64,000 bases of DNA from Pagrus major (lineage: Eukaryota > Chordata > Actinopteri > Spariformes > Sparidae): the NCBI RefSeq assembly GCF_040436345.1, contig NC_133223.1:15724113-15788112 (forward strand), given 5' to 3'. Shown here piece after piece: positions 51,801-61,500 of this stretch. The notes beneath the pieces were generated by a model that saw nothing but the letters and a program-made list of their open reading frames with translations, was not told the DNA's origin and made no database searches. The translations under genes were made by a program, and so were the position numbers. Numbering within the stretch: the stretch's first letter is position 1; each line of letters opens with the position of its first letter.

Positions 51801-52577
51801 CAACTGATTTTAAACCATGACTGCCTCTGAAAAGTTTTCAATTGTTAAGTACTATATTTCGCTAACATTACACATGGCACTTTACTGGATTGTTTCTAAG
51901 AATGCTGTTCTGGTTTAATCTCTGAAAGCTTTCTTGTTTTTAAAAATGTTTTTCTGTGTTTCAGATTCAGAAAAGAACACAGATGAGCATGAACAAACTG
52001 GGTCTCCTCCTTCCAGTCCATGCAGTGAGTCACCTTCTCCTCTCGATCCCAGTAATCTTGCTAGTAACAAAGACTGCCTCTGAAAAGTATTATCCTTTTA
52101 CAAATTCTTAGCAGTTAGGTGCACTTTTCATACATTGTTTTACTGTCTGTTTCAGATTTAGAGAAGGATGAGGAAGGAAAGTCTCATCCTGCAAATGCTG
52201 ACACTCCTGTTCCGAAGCCGCGTTCACATTTCACCCAAAACTCTCCAAATATGGCTCCTGAGGTGACCACTGGTGGACAAAAGGAAGACGCCAAGTTAGA
52301 TGAGGTCAATGGAGAAACTGACACATCAGGCGTAGGGGAAACAAATGAATCAGGCGCCTCTAGCGAGGACGAACAGTTGTCCCCTGTTTCTGAACAGAAA
52401 GATTCAGAAAAGACACGACATGACCAAGATCCAAACCTGTCACAGAGTGAAACACACACAAGTGAGGATAACCAGCAAGAAATGGACAAACCAGTTCCTG
52501 CAGCTGAAAAAGAATCAGGTAGTGGATATAACAGTGAAGAACCAGATCTGTATTTAGACCCCTCCCATCAACCTTAG
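42852..52577 (+). CDS. cd2-like: CD2/CD58-family adhesion receptor with a long repeated proline-rich tail
   Basis: Predicted exons: 42852-42900, 44679-44969, 47054-47317, 47724-47822, 48135-48197, 48882-48944, 49242-49286, 49383-49457, 49697-49909, 50978-51082, 51504-51764, 51965-52063 (uncertain), 52156-52577. All junctions are phase 1, giving about 682 aa. Signal peptide 1-16. Ig domain 1 (17-113) has no disulfide cysteines but keeps ILWKRN and DSGDYELE. Ig domain 2 (114-201) has four cysteines ending in KDCYP, and begins KVAKPTISC like CD2/CD58 domain 2. The transmembrane segment is about 206-226. The 450-residue tail is acidic and rich in Pro/Ser/Glu; human CD2 has about 117. In mammals CD2 binds CD58/CD48 at lymphocyte contacts and its tail recruits SH3 proteins. 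The extracellular part resembles CD58 more, the PxPxPR-bearing tail CD2. The call is family-level; it could descend from a pre-split ancestor. N-glycosylation sequons NIT (domain 1) and NKS (domain 2) are visible. Confidence 0.87.
42901..44678 (+). other. CD2-like intron 1: repeat fragments
   Basis: About 43700-43930 has a degraded repeat (GTCTGACTAATATAGTG, CGATATTATC..CCAATATTGGCC). A (TAC)8 microsatellite lies at 44344-44367. No additional exon was recognised. Confidence 0.5.
46747..46928. mobile_element. Small hAT-like MITE in CD2-like intron 2
   Basis: The ends are CAGTGGATGTCAAACTTGTT and CCCCACTTTGAGAGCCACTG, inverted repeats of the CAGTGG..TCAAA type known from hAT MITEs. The inside has CCCTCATTTAGATGCC and no coding capacity. 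No clear 8-bp target duplication was found. Confidence 0.55.
47724..47822 (+). CDS. cd2-like: Transmembrane exon of the CD2-like gene
   Basis: This 99-nt phase 1-1 exon follows the second Ig domain. It encodes ENNSVLIAVLVTVAILLLL, a short Gly-Leu repeat (LGLGLG) and the stop-transfer sequence FCKQRHK. It is not part of a longer single-exon reading frame, and its membership rests on matching phases at both ends and on the hydrophobic run. Confidence 0.85.
48882..48944 (+). CDS. cd2-like: CD2-like tail exon 6 (first copy of the duplicated exon)
   Basis: A 21-codon exon encodes EHRPFIDRTPTIPSTQRLIQ between an ag acceptor and a GTAAAA donor. It is paralogous to the exon at 50978-51082 (DDRPPVDTTPTPPSTQPL). 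It is shorter than that copy because the homologous downstream donor has been lost (see findings). Confidence 0.75.
49242..49457 (+). CDS. cd2-like: CD2-like tail exons 7 and 8 (49242-49286 and 49383-49457)
   Basis: Two very small phase 1-1 exons encode EHDKDLQDEDETPEKG and a 25-codon stretch containing NKINQFESSFHGPTSPTTSS. Both have clean acceptors (ttttgttacag, ctttccag) and donors. I see no counterpart between the second-copy exons at 51083-51503, so they were either lost there or are unique to the first unit. Confidence 0.68.
49697..49909 (+). CDS. cd2-like: CD2-like tail exon 9 (first copy of the SESP/NDKGDAD exon)
   Basis: This exon encodes PRSESPPHLELNHLAINDKG, then DADEDQL and ELESSTAAEQSG. 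It is paralogous to exon 11 at 51504-51764, which has PRSESPSPLDPRNLAGNDKG, DADPDQL and DLESSTASEHQG. The donor, gttgga, is weak. The PxPxPR motif is degraded here to PPTFPR (49738-49755). Confidence 0.75.
50978..51082 (+). CDS. cd2-like: CD2-like tail exon 10 (second copy of exon 6)
   Basis: This 35-codon exon contains DDRPPVDTTPTPPSTQPL followed by DHLGDLDAVK and a GTATAA donor. It preserves what looks like the full ancestral length, since exon 6 ends 15 codons earlier although the genomic sequence behind it still aligns with the second half of this exon. Upstream intronic sequence is duplicated as well (about 50717-50977 against 48630-48881). Confidence 0.75.
51504..51764 (+). CDS. cd2-like: CD2-like tail exon 11 (second copy of exon 9)
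   Basis: This 87-codon acidic exon opens ENNTDEREETVSPLPTPRSE. It contains an intact PxPxPR motif, PLPTPR (51539-51556), the kind of ligand bound by CD2AP/CIN85 SH3 domains. It then carries a Glu/Ser-rich stretch found neither in exon 9 nor in exon 12, and ends with DLESSTASEHQG before a gtttgg donor. Confidence 0.77.
51965..52063 (+). CDS. cd2-like: CD2-like tail exon 12 (third, truncated copy; may be skipped)
   Basis: The acceptor gtgtttcag is followed by a start nearly identical to exon 11 (SEKNTDEHEQTGSPPSSPCS), then ESPSPLDPSNLAS and a TGA (52081-52083) if read through. A usable phase-1 donor, GTAACA, lies at 52064; GTAATC at 52052 is an alternative. The PxPxPR motif has decayed to PPSSPC. 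Because all neighbouring exons are phase 1-1, the transcript stays in frame whether or not this exon is included. Confidence 0.5.
52156..52577 (+). CDS. cd2-like: CD2-like terminal coding exon 13
   Basis: This exon follows a strong acceptor (tctgtttcag). It encodes LEKDEEGKSHPANADTPVPK then PRSHF, with an intact PVPKPR motif (52206-52223), a long acidic Ser/Glu/Asp/Gln stretch, and the only two tail tyrosines, near SGYNSEEPDLYLDP. It ends with TAG at 52575-52577. The frame remains open for 35 more codons after this stop, with the same composition. Confidence 0.78.
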
Positions 52578-52849
52578 AGCCCCACACCAACAAAACCAGA
52601 CAACAGGAGCACCGATACCTTTCAAGAGTCTCCTGACACTGAGTCTGGTGAGAGTGAAGATGATACTGTTGAAGATAAAAAATGATGTCCAGAGTGGCCC
52701 AAAAGAAAAAAAGCCAGGCCAATGAGAATATTAGTGAGCATAAAGAAGGACAAAAGAATGATGAAGTTGTTGCATTGGCAAACTGAAAAGAGAAACTTTA
52801 AAAGGGAAGAAAGTCAAGTTTTATGTTGTTTTTTTAATGATTATTTTTT

Positions 52850-52980
52850 TGATAATTTTTATGGGCTTTTTAACTTTTATAATTAGATAAGCAGCCAAAG
52901 ATAGAAGATAAATGGAGAGACAGAGGACGACACACAGCAAAGGGCTGCTGCTCAGGACTTGAGTACGTATGGCGGACGTT
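52850..52980. repeat. SINE-like repeat copy downstream of the CD2-like stop
   Basis: ATGGGCTTTTTAACTTTTAT, AGATGG-type GA-rich sequence and GACGACACACAGCAAAGGGC match the family at 3715-3965. If transcribed it lies in the 3' UTR. Confidence 0.5.
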
Positions 52981-52985
52981 GAAAA

Positions 52986-54107
52986 TACCACATAGCAGAA
53001 AGACAAAGGGAACAGATCAATACAAACATGTAAATGCAGAGTTCAAAGAATATGGAGGACTTTCAGCCTTAGATAGTCCTCAGGAAGATAAGTATGTGCT
53101 GTATGGCTGTAGGGATGTTATGGAGAGATGGATATATCTCCGTTGCCTCTTTCTCATGTAAAGTAACATTTTATAAAAAACAGCATTAACAGAACACTAA
53201 CTAGATAACTAGACAGATCTGTAAAAATAACACAGAGATAGCCATGTTATACACAGAGAAACAGTCTCAGAGATCTGGCTGACACCTGAAATGACACTAC
53301 AGAAATGACACTTCATAATTTGTAGAAAGTGACCAGAAATGAATCTCAGAGATTACAGGAGGAAAACTGCGTTGATTTACTTTAGTTACTCTCTTTCTCT
53401 TATGATTTCTCTGGTTTTACTACTTTTAACTATTACACTCCTTTTAATATTGTTCATTCTAACAGATTCATTATACACTACGTCTTATTGCTTGCCTTTT
53501 TAAATTACACAAAAAAAGTTTTGATCTTTGAGACTACATGTTTGTGTTTATTTTATGAATCACTAGTTATAAATAAGTTAAATATTTAATTTAATCAAAG
53601 CTCTGATAGCACTAATCTTATGAACATTGTGCTTTGACTTTTAAACTTACATGAAAGAGACACTGACAGAATAACAGAAAGAACCACTAATCTTTTTAAT
53701 CTCTGCTCTAAAGGCAGACTTCATGCTGCAATGGGACGAGAACAAAAACAGATATTTGCCTTTTTTTTAGAATTAAAATGCTTTATTGAAAGTGTTGTAT
53801 GAGAGTGAAATCATCATCAACATCAGATAATCCCCGTGGATTAATAAAGGATTGAAAAATAAATGTGATGTCACACGTGATTATGTGACGATAGAAAAGT
53901 AACCATCATACCCACTGAAAAATATGAGATAAAATTACATTACAATACATTTTTGTATTTTATGTTCTATGTTTATAAAAAATATTTTGTACAGTCATTT
54001 ATTCAGCTTGTTTTTGCTCATTCATTAATGTGACAATGTTTGAAATTTTCAGAGCTCAGGGTAAAGTTGTTTTTATTGAATGATTTGTGATTTCCATGCA
54101 TGACGCC
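52986..54107. other. Intergenic stretch downstream of the CD2-like gene
   Basis: AT-rich. AATAAA at 53843-53848 sits in AATCCCCGTGGATTAATAAAGG, which looks like a LINE-type 3' tail rather than the gene's own poly-A signal. No exon seen. Confidence 0.45.
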
Positions 54108-54260
54108 TAAAGGTCCCATTTGTAAGAAAAGTTTATTTCTCAACTCGTCAAATACCGACGCTTTGAGATTGTAAAACGAGTCGGCCGGCATCCCATGTGT
54201 CAGTATCTGATAAATTGGGGATGAGACTCAAATATAAATCTCTTACAAATAGGACCTTTA
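54108..54260. mobile_element. 153-bp MITE with near-perfect TIRs
   Basis: TAAAGGTCCCATTTGTAAGA at the left and TCTTACAAATAGGACCTTTA at the right are inverted repeats with one mismatch over 20 bases. A related right end lies at about 22196-22216. Non-coding. Confidence 0.8.
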
Positions 54261-57200
54261 AAGCTAGATTTTATTTGTATTTTGTGTAGCTTTCCCTTAC
54301 CGGTGATCAATGTTTTTGATAAAGAGTATGAGTAGTTTATTTCCATTGTCTTCTCTTTTTCTTATAGAATAAAAGCTCAGATTCCACTGTATTTAAAGTC
54401 ATAATAGCACCAGAGTATTTATTGATGGTTGCAGTATTTTCTTTTAGATTTCCTCTAAAGCTGAGAGAAGGAGAGGGAATTTATTAGCGGGAGAAGCCAT
54501 GAATCAGAGGGAGAAATGATTATTAAAATGCAATACACTTTTGTAAATAACTGTAAGAACAATTTTTTCTCAATAGGGGGCAGTGTTTGTTAGTTCTTCT
54601 TAGCTCTGATCTTAACACAGAGACGGTTGAAGGACGTTTTCAGCTATAGAGGCGAGCTTTAATACACAGTGGAAAAATGATGGTCAAATGTGGTTTCAAA
54701 GGAATTTATTGGAGAACATTTATCTCCAGTCTCAAACATACTGATGAAGGATATTACTTTGAGTTCATAGCAGGGTGTTTTTGAGGAGTTATGTGAATGC
54801 GATATACAGGAACGTGTGAGACTACATGTTCAAAGAGACACTGAATAGTAGCATCACATTTTGGACATTGAGATCTAAATAACTGGAGGTGAATTTAGCA
54901 GCCTGACTGACTAAAGTGCTCAGTGATGTAAATGCATGTTAAAGCAGGTTCACCCACTGCTGCATGACAAGCTGGTGTAGATTTCTAAAGGTACTGCTCG
55001 GGCCATGTGGGAAAGTCATGCATGATTAGTTTAACCTCTGAGTCACAGAGAAGTCTGTGATCTGCTACCACCTGACCTGTGGGTTCAGGGCACAAGCAGG
55101 GAATGAACGCTATCGTATTTCTGTGGTCGCAACAAATACCAGGGGGATATTGGAGTATTGAATTATTTGTGGGGATCGGGGCTCCTCAGACAAGGGTCAT
55201 GATGCGGTTCCACTGAGATGCTGTTGATGTGTTGATGGCAGCGGGGATGCTCATGTCCTGGCTCATCTAGAGTCTTCTAGTGGAGCAATCGTTTCTCTGT
55301 GCCAACATTATTTTTTATTATATATAAGCATCAATTTTTCTTTTCTTGAGACCTTTTTGAGTTTTTCCAAGGAAAAAACATGACGATGGCATGGCTAGCG
55401 AAAGCCTTTTAACATAAGAGTACTTGTTTCCTTTTCCACATCATAGAGTTACATTACACTGGAGTGTAATGTTCCCTCAGATACAGGCCCAATTACATTC
55501 CTCTCCTGAGATTGTTAAGGTCCTTTTTGGCCTTACTGCAATAGGAGAGAAGGAGGGGAATAAAAGAAGAATGGGCCACCCTCCAGAAGTGCCTTTTATA
55601 CCAGGTTGATTAGCATGCTGGGTTGTTTAAATTGCCTCCTGGAGGGCTGACGTGAAATCGAACAATATCCTCTGGCTTTAGAGACTAGCCCCATAGCTTC
55701 TCATTTATTTTTATGCACAGTTAGGACAGACCTTGGCACTGCTCCACCGAGGAAGCCGAGCCCGGGGAGGCCGGGTCTGGGTAGGTCAGGACAAATCAAT
55801 TAATATCAGCTCAATAAAAGTTCTTGGCTCTTTCTGGGCCATACTTTACTGTGACACTGCAACCTGGGCGCCCACGGTAATTATGTGGATAAATTGTTAA
55901 GTGTGGTGGAGACATTATAATGAAATAATATCCCCTTCCTATCTCTATAAAAGAGCTCTATTAAGGCCTGATTTGTCTTTGGACTCGGCTTTTACGAGAG
56001 GTGATAGTAGAGCATTGTTTGTCATTGTTATTATTATACTATATTTAACAAGGTTTCCCTCCTGGGTGATGATGTTTATGACTGTGTATCTGCTTCCAAC
56101 ACAACCTCTATGCTCTTATTTTTCTGCTAACATTTGTTCATCATGTAAAATTCAACCGTGCCCAAGGCGGAAAGATTATTATCCCCATGGCGGCAGCCAA
56201 CACAGTGGAAATGCTTATTAATATACTACTTATATACCAAAATGCTACAAAAGGGACAGATAAAATAGGTGTAGGGTCGAAGACAGAAACTCTCTGAACC
56301 AAAAATGATCTCAGTAGTCCCAAATATTTCCAGTCACCTTATCAGATCCTCAGCGAGATTTATACAGCTATCATGTTGTCACAACGCCTCTAATAAGGAG
56401 CTTAATTAGAGGATGTTATCTACTGTTTGAGTTGTGTTTCAACAACACAGCATCTATCAAACGCAGCGCTGTTGCCATGTTCATATTTGGTGACCACAAT
56501 ATAAACACTGGTTATTAGACCTCCAGGCTGAGCGAAGGTGTACACAGTGGCAGCCATGTTTGCGTGAGATTCCACGGCAGATTCCTCAACACCAGGACAG
56601 CTCGAAGCTAATTACAGAGTCTCAGACATCTCCTTGAAACCTAACTGGAATTTGGGGTTTGGTCACATCCTTGAGTCACAAAACAGAATAGTTTCCATCC
56701 GAAACATGAACTGTTAAGTCAGTGACTAAATATTTTCTTGTGTATGGGCAGGAGAAATGTTTACATGAGTATTTGCTTGTTTTCATTTTGGTTTCTCTCG
56801 GGCATTTGCTTTGGAGGCGTCTTTCATTTGTCGAGCATTGGAAAACATCAGTTTGACTGTAGTAGTATAATGTATGTTCTATCGTAGGAAACTGGACGTA
56901 TTTCAGTTTCTTGAAGATGTTCACCTCTCATCCAAGAGGCTTCTTCAGTTCTAACCAACTGGAGGGGAGTTGCAGGCTGTTAAACTCTGTGTGGGAGTGT
57001 CCTTACAGAGTTGTTAAGGACGTGTGAGTTTCAGAGTCGCTAGTCGTCAGAGCTCACACGTGTCCTTAGCCGCACTTAGAATTACGATGACCTGGATGAC
57101 TGAGAACCTTCATCAACATATAATGTATGTTGTTTTGAGGGATGTCGGTTATTTGGTCCAGACTGAAATATCTCAACATCTAATTGATATATTTTCATGA

Positions 57201-57460
57201 AATGTTGGTCATTTACAGTCCCCATGAAACTTAATGACTTTAGTGATGCCCTGATTTTCCTCTAACTTCACCAGCAGGTTGACTTTTATGGTTTTTGGCA
57301 AATTGTTCTTTGAATTCTGAGAAAATATTGGATGGATTGCCTTAATTTATGGTTTGGACACTCATTTACTATACTTTATACAGGCCTACTTGCAAAACTA
57401 CCTCAATCACAGTCCCATCAGCCTTAGGTATACTTTGTGTTTAGTGCTAATTGCTAAACT
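54261..57460. other. Intergenic stretch, no gene; possible conserved non-coding segment
   Basis: Between 55.4 and 56.5 kb there is a repeat-poor stretch of AT-core words (GGTAATTATGTGG, TCAATTAATATCAGC, GCTTATTAATATAC). It could be a developmental-type non-coding element, but conservation cannot be judged from one sequence. No exon found. Confidence 0.35.
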
Positions 57461-58573
57461 AAAGCCTCTTTCACACACAGTTCCCACTAAATTACAGTGA
57501 TAACTTTTAGCCATTGCTACTTATGTTCACTATTCACAAATGCAACTACATTCAGGAACATTTCCGTCTTGCGCTTTTTCACACAGGCCGTGGTAATGCT
57601 GGAATGGATGGTGCGAGGGACAGTCGAACAGATTGCAAACACAGATTGAAAAAGACAGTTGTGCAAGGTCGTGATGTACGTGTCTGCGATGGAAAATGTT
57701 GCATTGTTTTTAGGAATTTGGCAACCCCAATGTACGTTTCTGCAAGACCACTGATATGTTTAAACTTTACATTTCATTATGTTGCAACTTTGCATTTTTT
57801 CAGGTCCAATTTTCTGTTTCATGTTGTGACAACGCTGTGCTTATGCTCTGGTTAGGTTTAGCACAAAAAACACTTGGTAAGGGTTAGGAAAAGATTGTGT
57901 TTTGGCTTGAAATACTTCTCTTGGTTGCGACAAACACGGCTGGGGATGTCATGACTTCCCTGTTAAGAATATACATTTTTGGTCCACATACTAATGGTGA
58001 AATGCGGAGGTCCCTGGTGAAAGATGTGGACAGCAGTTTTACACTTACAAATGTTGAAATGCTGTCACAAACTGTGGTCACTGGCTCGGCAGCCTTCTCG
58101 CCTGTAACTCCACCACCATCCCCTCCACCTCCAGACATGAAAGTTAGGTCATTAACATGTAATGGAACATAATATACGTTTTGATTAAAAGTCAATATAG
58201 TACGTAGCCTATGACTTGTACAAATGTGGTCGTAACAGTGGTTTGCAGTGCCAACATTTTATCCTGGCAACTGGGCTGAACTTGGTGGGTGAGGAGCTGT
58301 TTTTATCTGGTGCCAACGATTTGGTAATGTATTCAACAAGTTGGCTACAGCATTGGCAAGGCAACCGTAAACAAGTTGTGGATTTAAATGCATCATCGGT
58401 GGAGTCTTGTGATTGATTTGCTCGCTCCACGTGAAAGCGCCATTCATCAGAAGGACGTAAGCTGTTACGCGCTTTTCCCTGCAATGTTACTGTACTTGGT
58501 CTTGAGGTGGGAAATTAACAGTACAGCTTTCCTTAACATCTCAGGGATAGACTGCAGGTGTGAAAGGGGCTTT
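57461..58573. mobile_element. TIR element (1.1 kb) with another repeat nested inside
   Basis: AAAGCCTCTTTCACAC (57461-57476) and GTGTGAAAGGGGCTTT (58558-58573) are inverted repeats with one mismatch over 16 bases. The segment 57715-58140 inside is a copy of the repeat at 16820-17150, so it inserted into, or was captured by, the outer element. No transposase frame is visible. Confidence 0.6.
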
Positions 58574-61500
58574 AGATGGTGAACAAGGGAAACGTTAACG
58601 CTTGCAAAAAACAACATGTTATCATCGCCATTATAAGGTAGCATGCTGATATTAGCATTCAGCACAAAGCACTACTTTGCCCATGTACGTAGCTACAGCC
58701 TCACAAAGCTGCAAGCATGGCTGCACACTCTAGTTCTGTAAAATAACAGTTACAGAGAATTGGTCATTTGCAACGAAATTCTTACGTTATATGTCAAGAA
58801 AGTTAATTATATAAAATTGATAAAAGTCCTGCGGAGCGTGGAGTCTTTTGAGACAAATACAATTGATGGAGACACATTAGTATTTTTGATTTACATACAG
58901 TTTCTCTTGCAGTGAGCGCCACTCATCATCTGGTTTCACGCTCTTGTGTCTAAAAACAACCAGCACCATATGACGCTATTTGTCAAAGATTAGCTCCCCA
59001 CGAGTTGTTGAACACTCTTGACTTTTCATAGGCGAAGCTGTCACAAAAGCTTATGTTTTCCATTTGTCCACATTTTTTAAACCACTCTGTAACCATTTTG
59101 TAATTAACTTTGGAGTGGAAAAAGTATGCATAGCCCTTTTCAACAATTTGAAATATATGCTTTCAGCACCATGGACAGACAGTCTCTGAGAACCAGCACA
59201 GGGAATCACTTTGTTTTTTTGTTTTCTGTTGTCATGTGCATGTGTTCCTGTAAATACTTTTCTCAACACTGTGGCCGCTCACTTCAGAGCTTTGTCAGTT
59301 CTTTATTCGAACAAGCTGCCTGTCAGTGTGCCACGCTGACGTATCTGCGCTGGTGCACTTGCAGAACCTGACACAATTCTCTTGTGACAAAATGGAAAAC
59401 ACTCGCAGCATACCGCCTGCCTCGTATTGTCTGATGGGAAGATTAAAGCCAATCCAAACAAAATTCACTCTCTTCAAGTCGGGGTTGGTCGATGGTGAGA
59501 CCACCAGAGGGGAACAGCTCGCTCAACTACGTCATCAGATCACATTATCATTGATCCCAGTCTCCCGCTCTCCTCCTCCGTCTGTCTTTGCCTTCCTGAG
59601 TCTGCCCTGTGCTGCTTTCACTAACATTTGTCATGTCTCACTGTAGCCTCTCGTCTCCTGAGTGTGATAAGGAATCACGATGACCTCATACTATATTTGA
59701 GTGCACTTAAGATTCACTTTTAACTGTTTTTGTTGCGGGCTTTTAATATGATTTCCTTTACATGACTGTAATTCTAAACATCCTCTGGTAATAATGGGAG
59801 GAAATGATGTGTTGGGAACACAGCTGTAGGTAACTGTTGCCAGTTTGGTGGTGTATTTATGGCTGTTTTGTTGATGGCATGGCTTTCTGCCACAATCGTA
59901 GAGCCCCCTGCATTCATGTGTATTCACTGACAGCGAGGAGCATTGCAGGCAATATTAAATCGGTAGGGGATAACAGGATAAGTCGAGCCAGTGGGTAAAA
60001 TGAGCCACCCCCTGTATCTGGGTTACCATAAACAAAAAGTAGTCATTTGACCACAAATTAAGGAAGCACACTTGATATTAGTCAAGTTATGTTGGCCTGA
60101 AGCACATGGAGAGAAAGGTAAGCAAACAGAGCAGAAAAAATGAGTATTGTCATCAAGTTATCAATCCTGTATCTTGAATAAAATGTAGATGTAGATGTAG
60201 ATGAACTCTTCAGTAAGAGGCAAGATGTTTTACAGCACATCAGGTAGAGACTAAAGGTTTGACATGGAGGTCACCCACATTTAAACTGTGCCTCGGTTAA
60301 TTGGTTTATCAGAGTCCTCACTAACTGAATAAATCCTTACTGCGCAACAAAGATCCGACCCAAAAGACAGAAATTCCACTTTCATTTGCTAATATGCAAA
60401 CGGCTATAATGAGAGTTACATGCTTTTCAGCTGAAGCACATGTCCAAATGACAATAAATCGAGTCATAATGAATTACAGTCTTCAGTAAAAGAATAGAGA
60501 AAATAGCAAATGAATAATAGTTAAATGTGTTTATTTTAGTAAAATGGATCCAGAATTTTGTGGACAATTGTGGCTATTCAAGATTTTTGTGAAAATGAGA
60601 TGTTACCAAAACAAGATGTACAACACTGTTGTCTGGCTCTGTTGTGGTTGAATCTGTCCAAATGCTCTCCATATGTCTGGCAACTCCACTGACCCCTCTT
60701 ACTTTAACACTGCCAGGGTGGATGTGCTCCACGCTCGGCCAGTGTGCGATGATGTTGCTGTTTTACTTTACATGAGTATCGCAGCAGTAAAAATGCCAGT
60801 GAAACCTAACAAGATGGATCTACTACTGCAGTGTGTCTAAATATGGACTAAGGGAAGCTTGCCACTGATTCAAACATTATAGAGGACTTTTTATGTACTC
60901 TATAATGATGCATAGGTACATGGAGAAAAAACTCCTGCTGTTAAAGCTCACTGTGAGACAGAGAGTTACTGTATGCGACACTGAGTGCTGCCGCCAAATT
61001 TTATGATTGTTTATTTGTGTCTGTTCAGCGTGATGGCAGCGTGTCACTTCTGTTTCGCGGATCTGTCTGCAGAGGAATGATTCATGTGGACGGAGCCGCA
61101 GATTGTGCTGCTGATTGCCCAAAATAGCCCTGGCATGCAGCATTGTACATGCGTAGAGGGGGTGCTTGTATGTCGTGCGTAAATGTTTGTGCACGTGAAA
61201 CATGTCTGCTAGTGTGTGCGCATTCCTGCTTTCGTGTGCACGTCGTCTGGGATCTGGCGAGTTCCTCTCCACCCATGGTGGGCCTCTCTCAGCCAGATGG
61301 ATGGTCTCAGCCAGTGTCAGAGAGGTGACAGCTGGCTGGCCTGGCCTCTCCTGGCCGAGGGTCTGGATCCTGTCCTCTGACAGCTCCTGACAGCTCCTGA
61401 TGGGTGACACATCCACCACTCCTCCCCCACCCACCCACCCACCCATGAGCTTGCATCATGGAAACTCCTGTTTTACAGAGAAATCAATGATGTCTCACAG

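Larger units (their letters stand above)
48630..52100 (+). repeat. Intragenic tandem duplication of CD2-like tail exons
   Basis: Three diverged units are visible. Unit 1 (about 48630-49930) holds exons 6-9. Unit 2 (about 50717-51828) holds exons 10-11. Unit 3 (about 51829-52100) holds exon 12 only. Homology extends into introns: GCATCCACTGTTAAA precedes both exon 6 and exon 10, and ACATTACACATGGCACTTTA lies upstream of both exon 11 and exon 12. Units 2 and 3 are the more similar pair, so they arose later. Confidence 0.82.

Noticed and set aside
52519..52577. A 59-nt intron that would remove the TAG of the CD2-like gene
   Set aside because: GT and AG are present, but removing 59 nt shifts the frame into an early stop, whereas the unspliced frame stays open and tail-like after the TAG.
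57514..58195. Open frames at 57.5-58.2 kb as a gene
   Set aside because: They lie inside a TIR element and a dispersed repeat also found at 16.8-17.1 kb.
59964..59982. Sequence resembling the I-SceI homing-endonuclease site
   Set aside because: It has mismatches and an extra base relative to the site and no associated intron or endonuclease; coincidence.
60877..61446. 189-codon minus-strand open frame
   Set aside because: The start is a CCCACC-type simple repeat (Gly-Gly-Val), and the rest has no motif or gene context.
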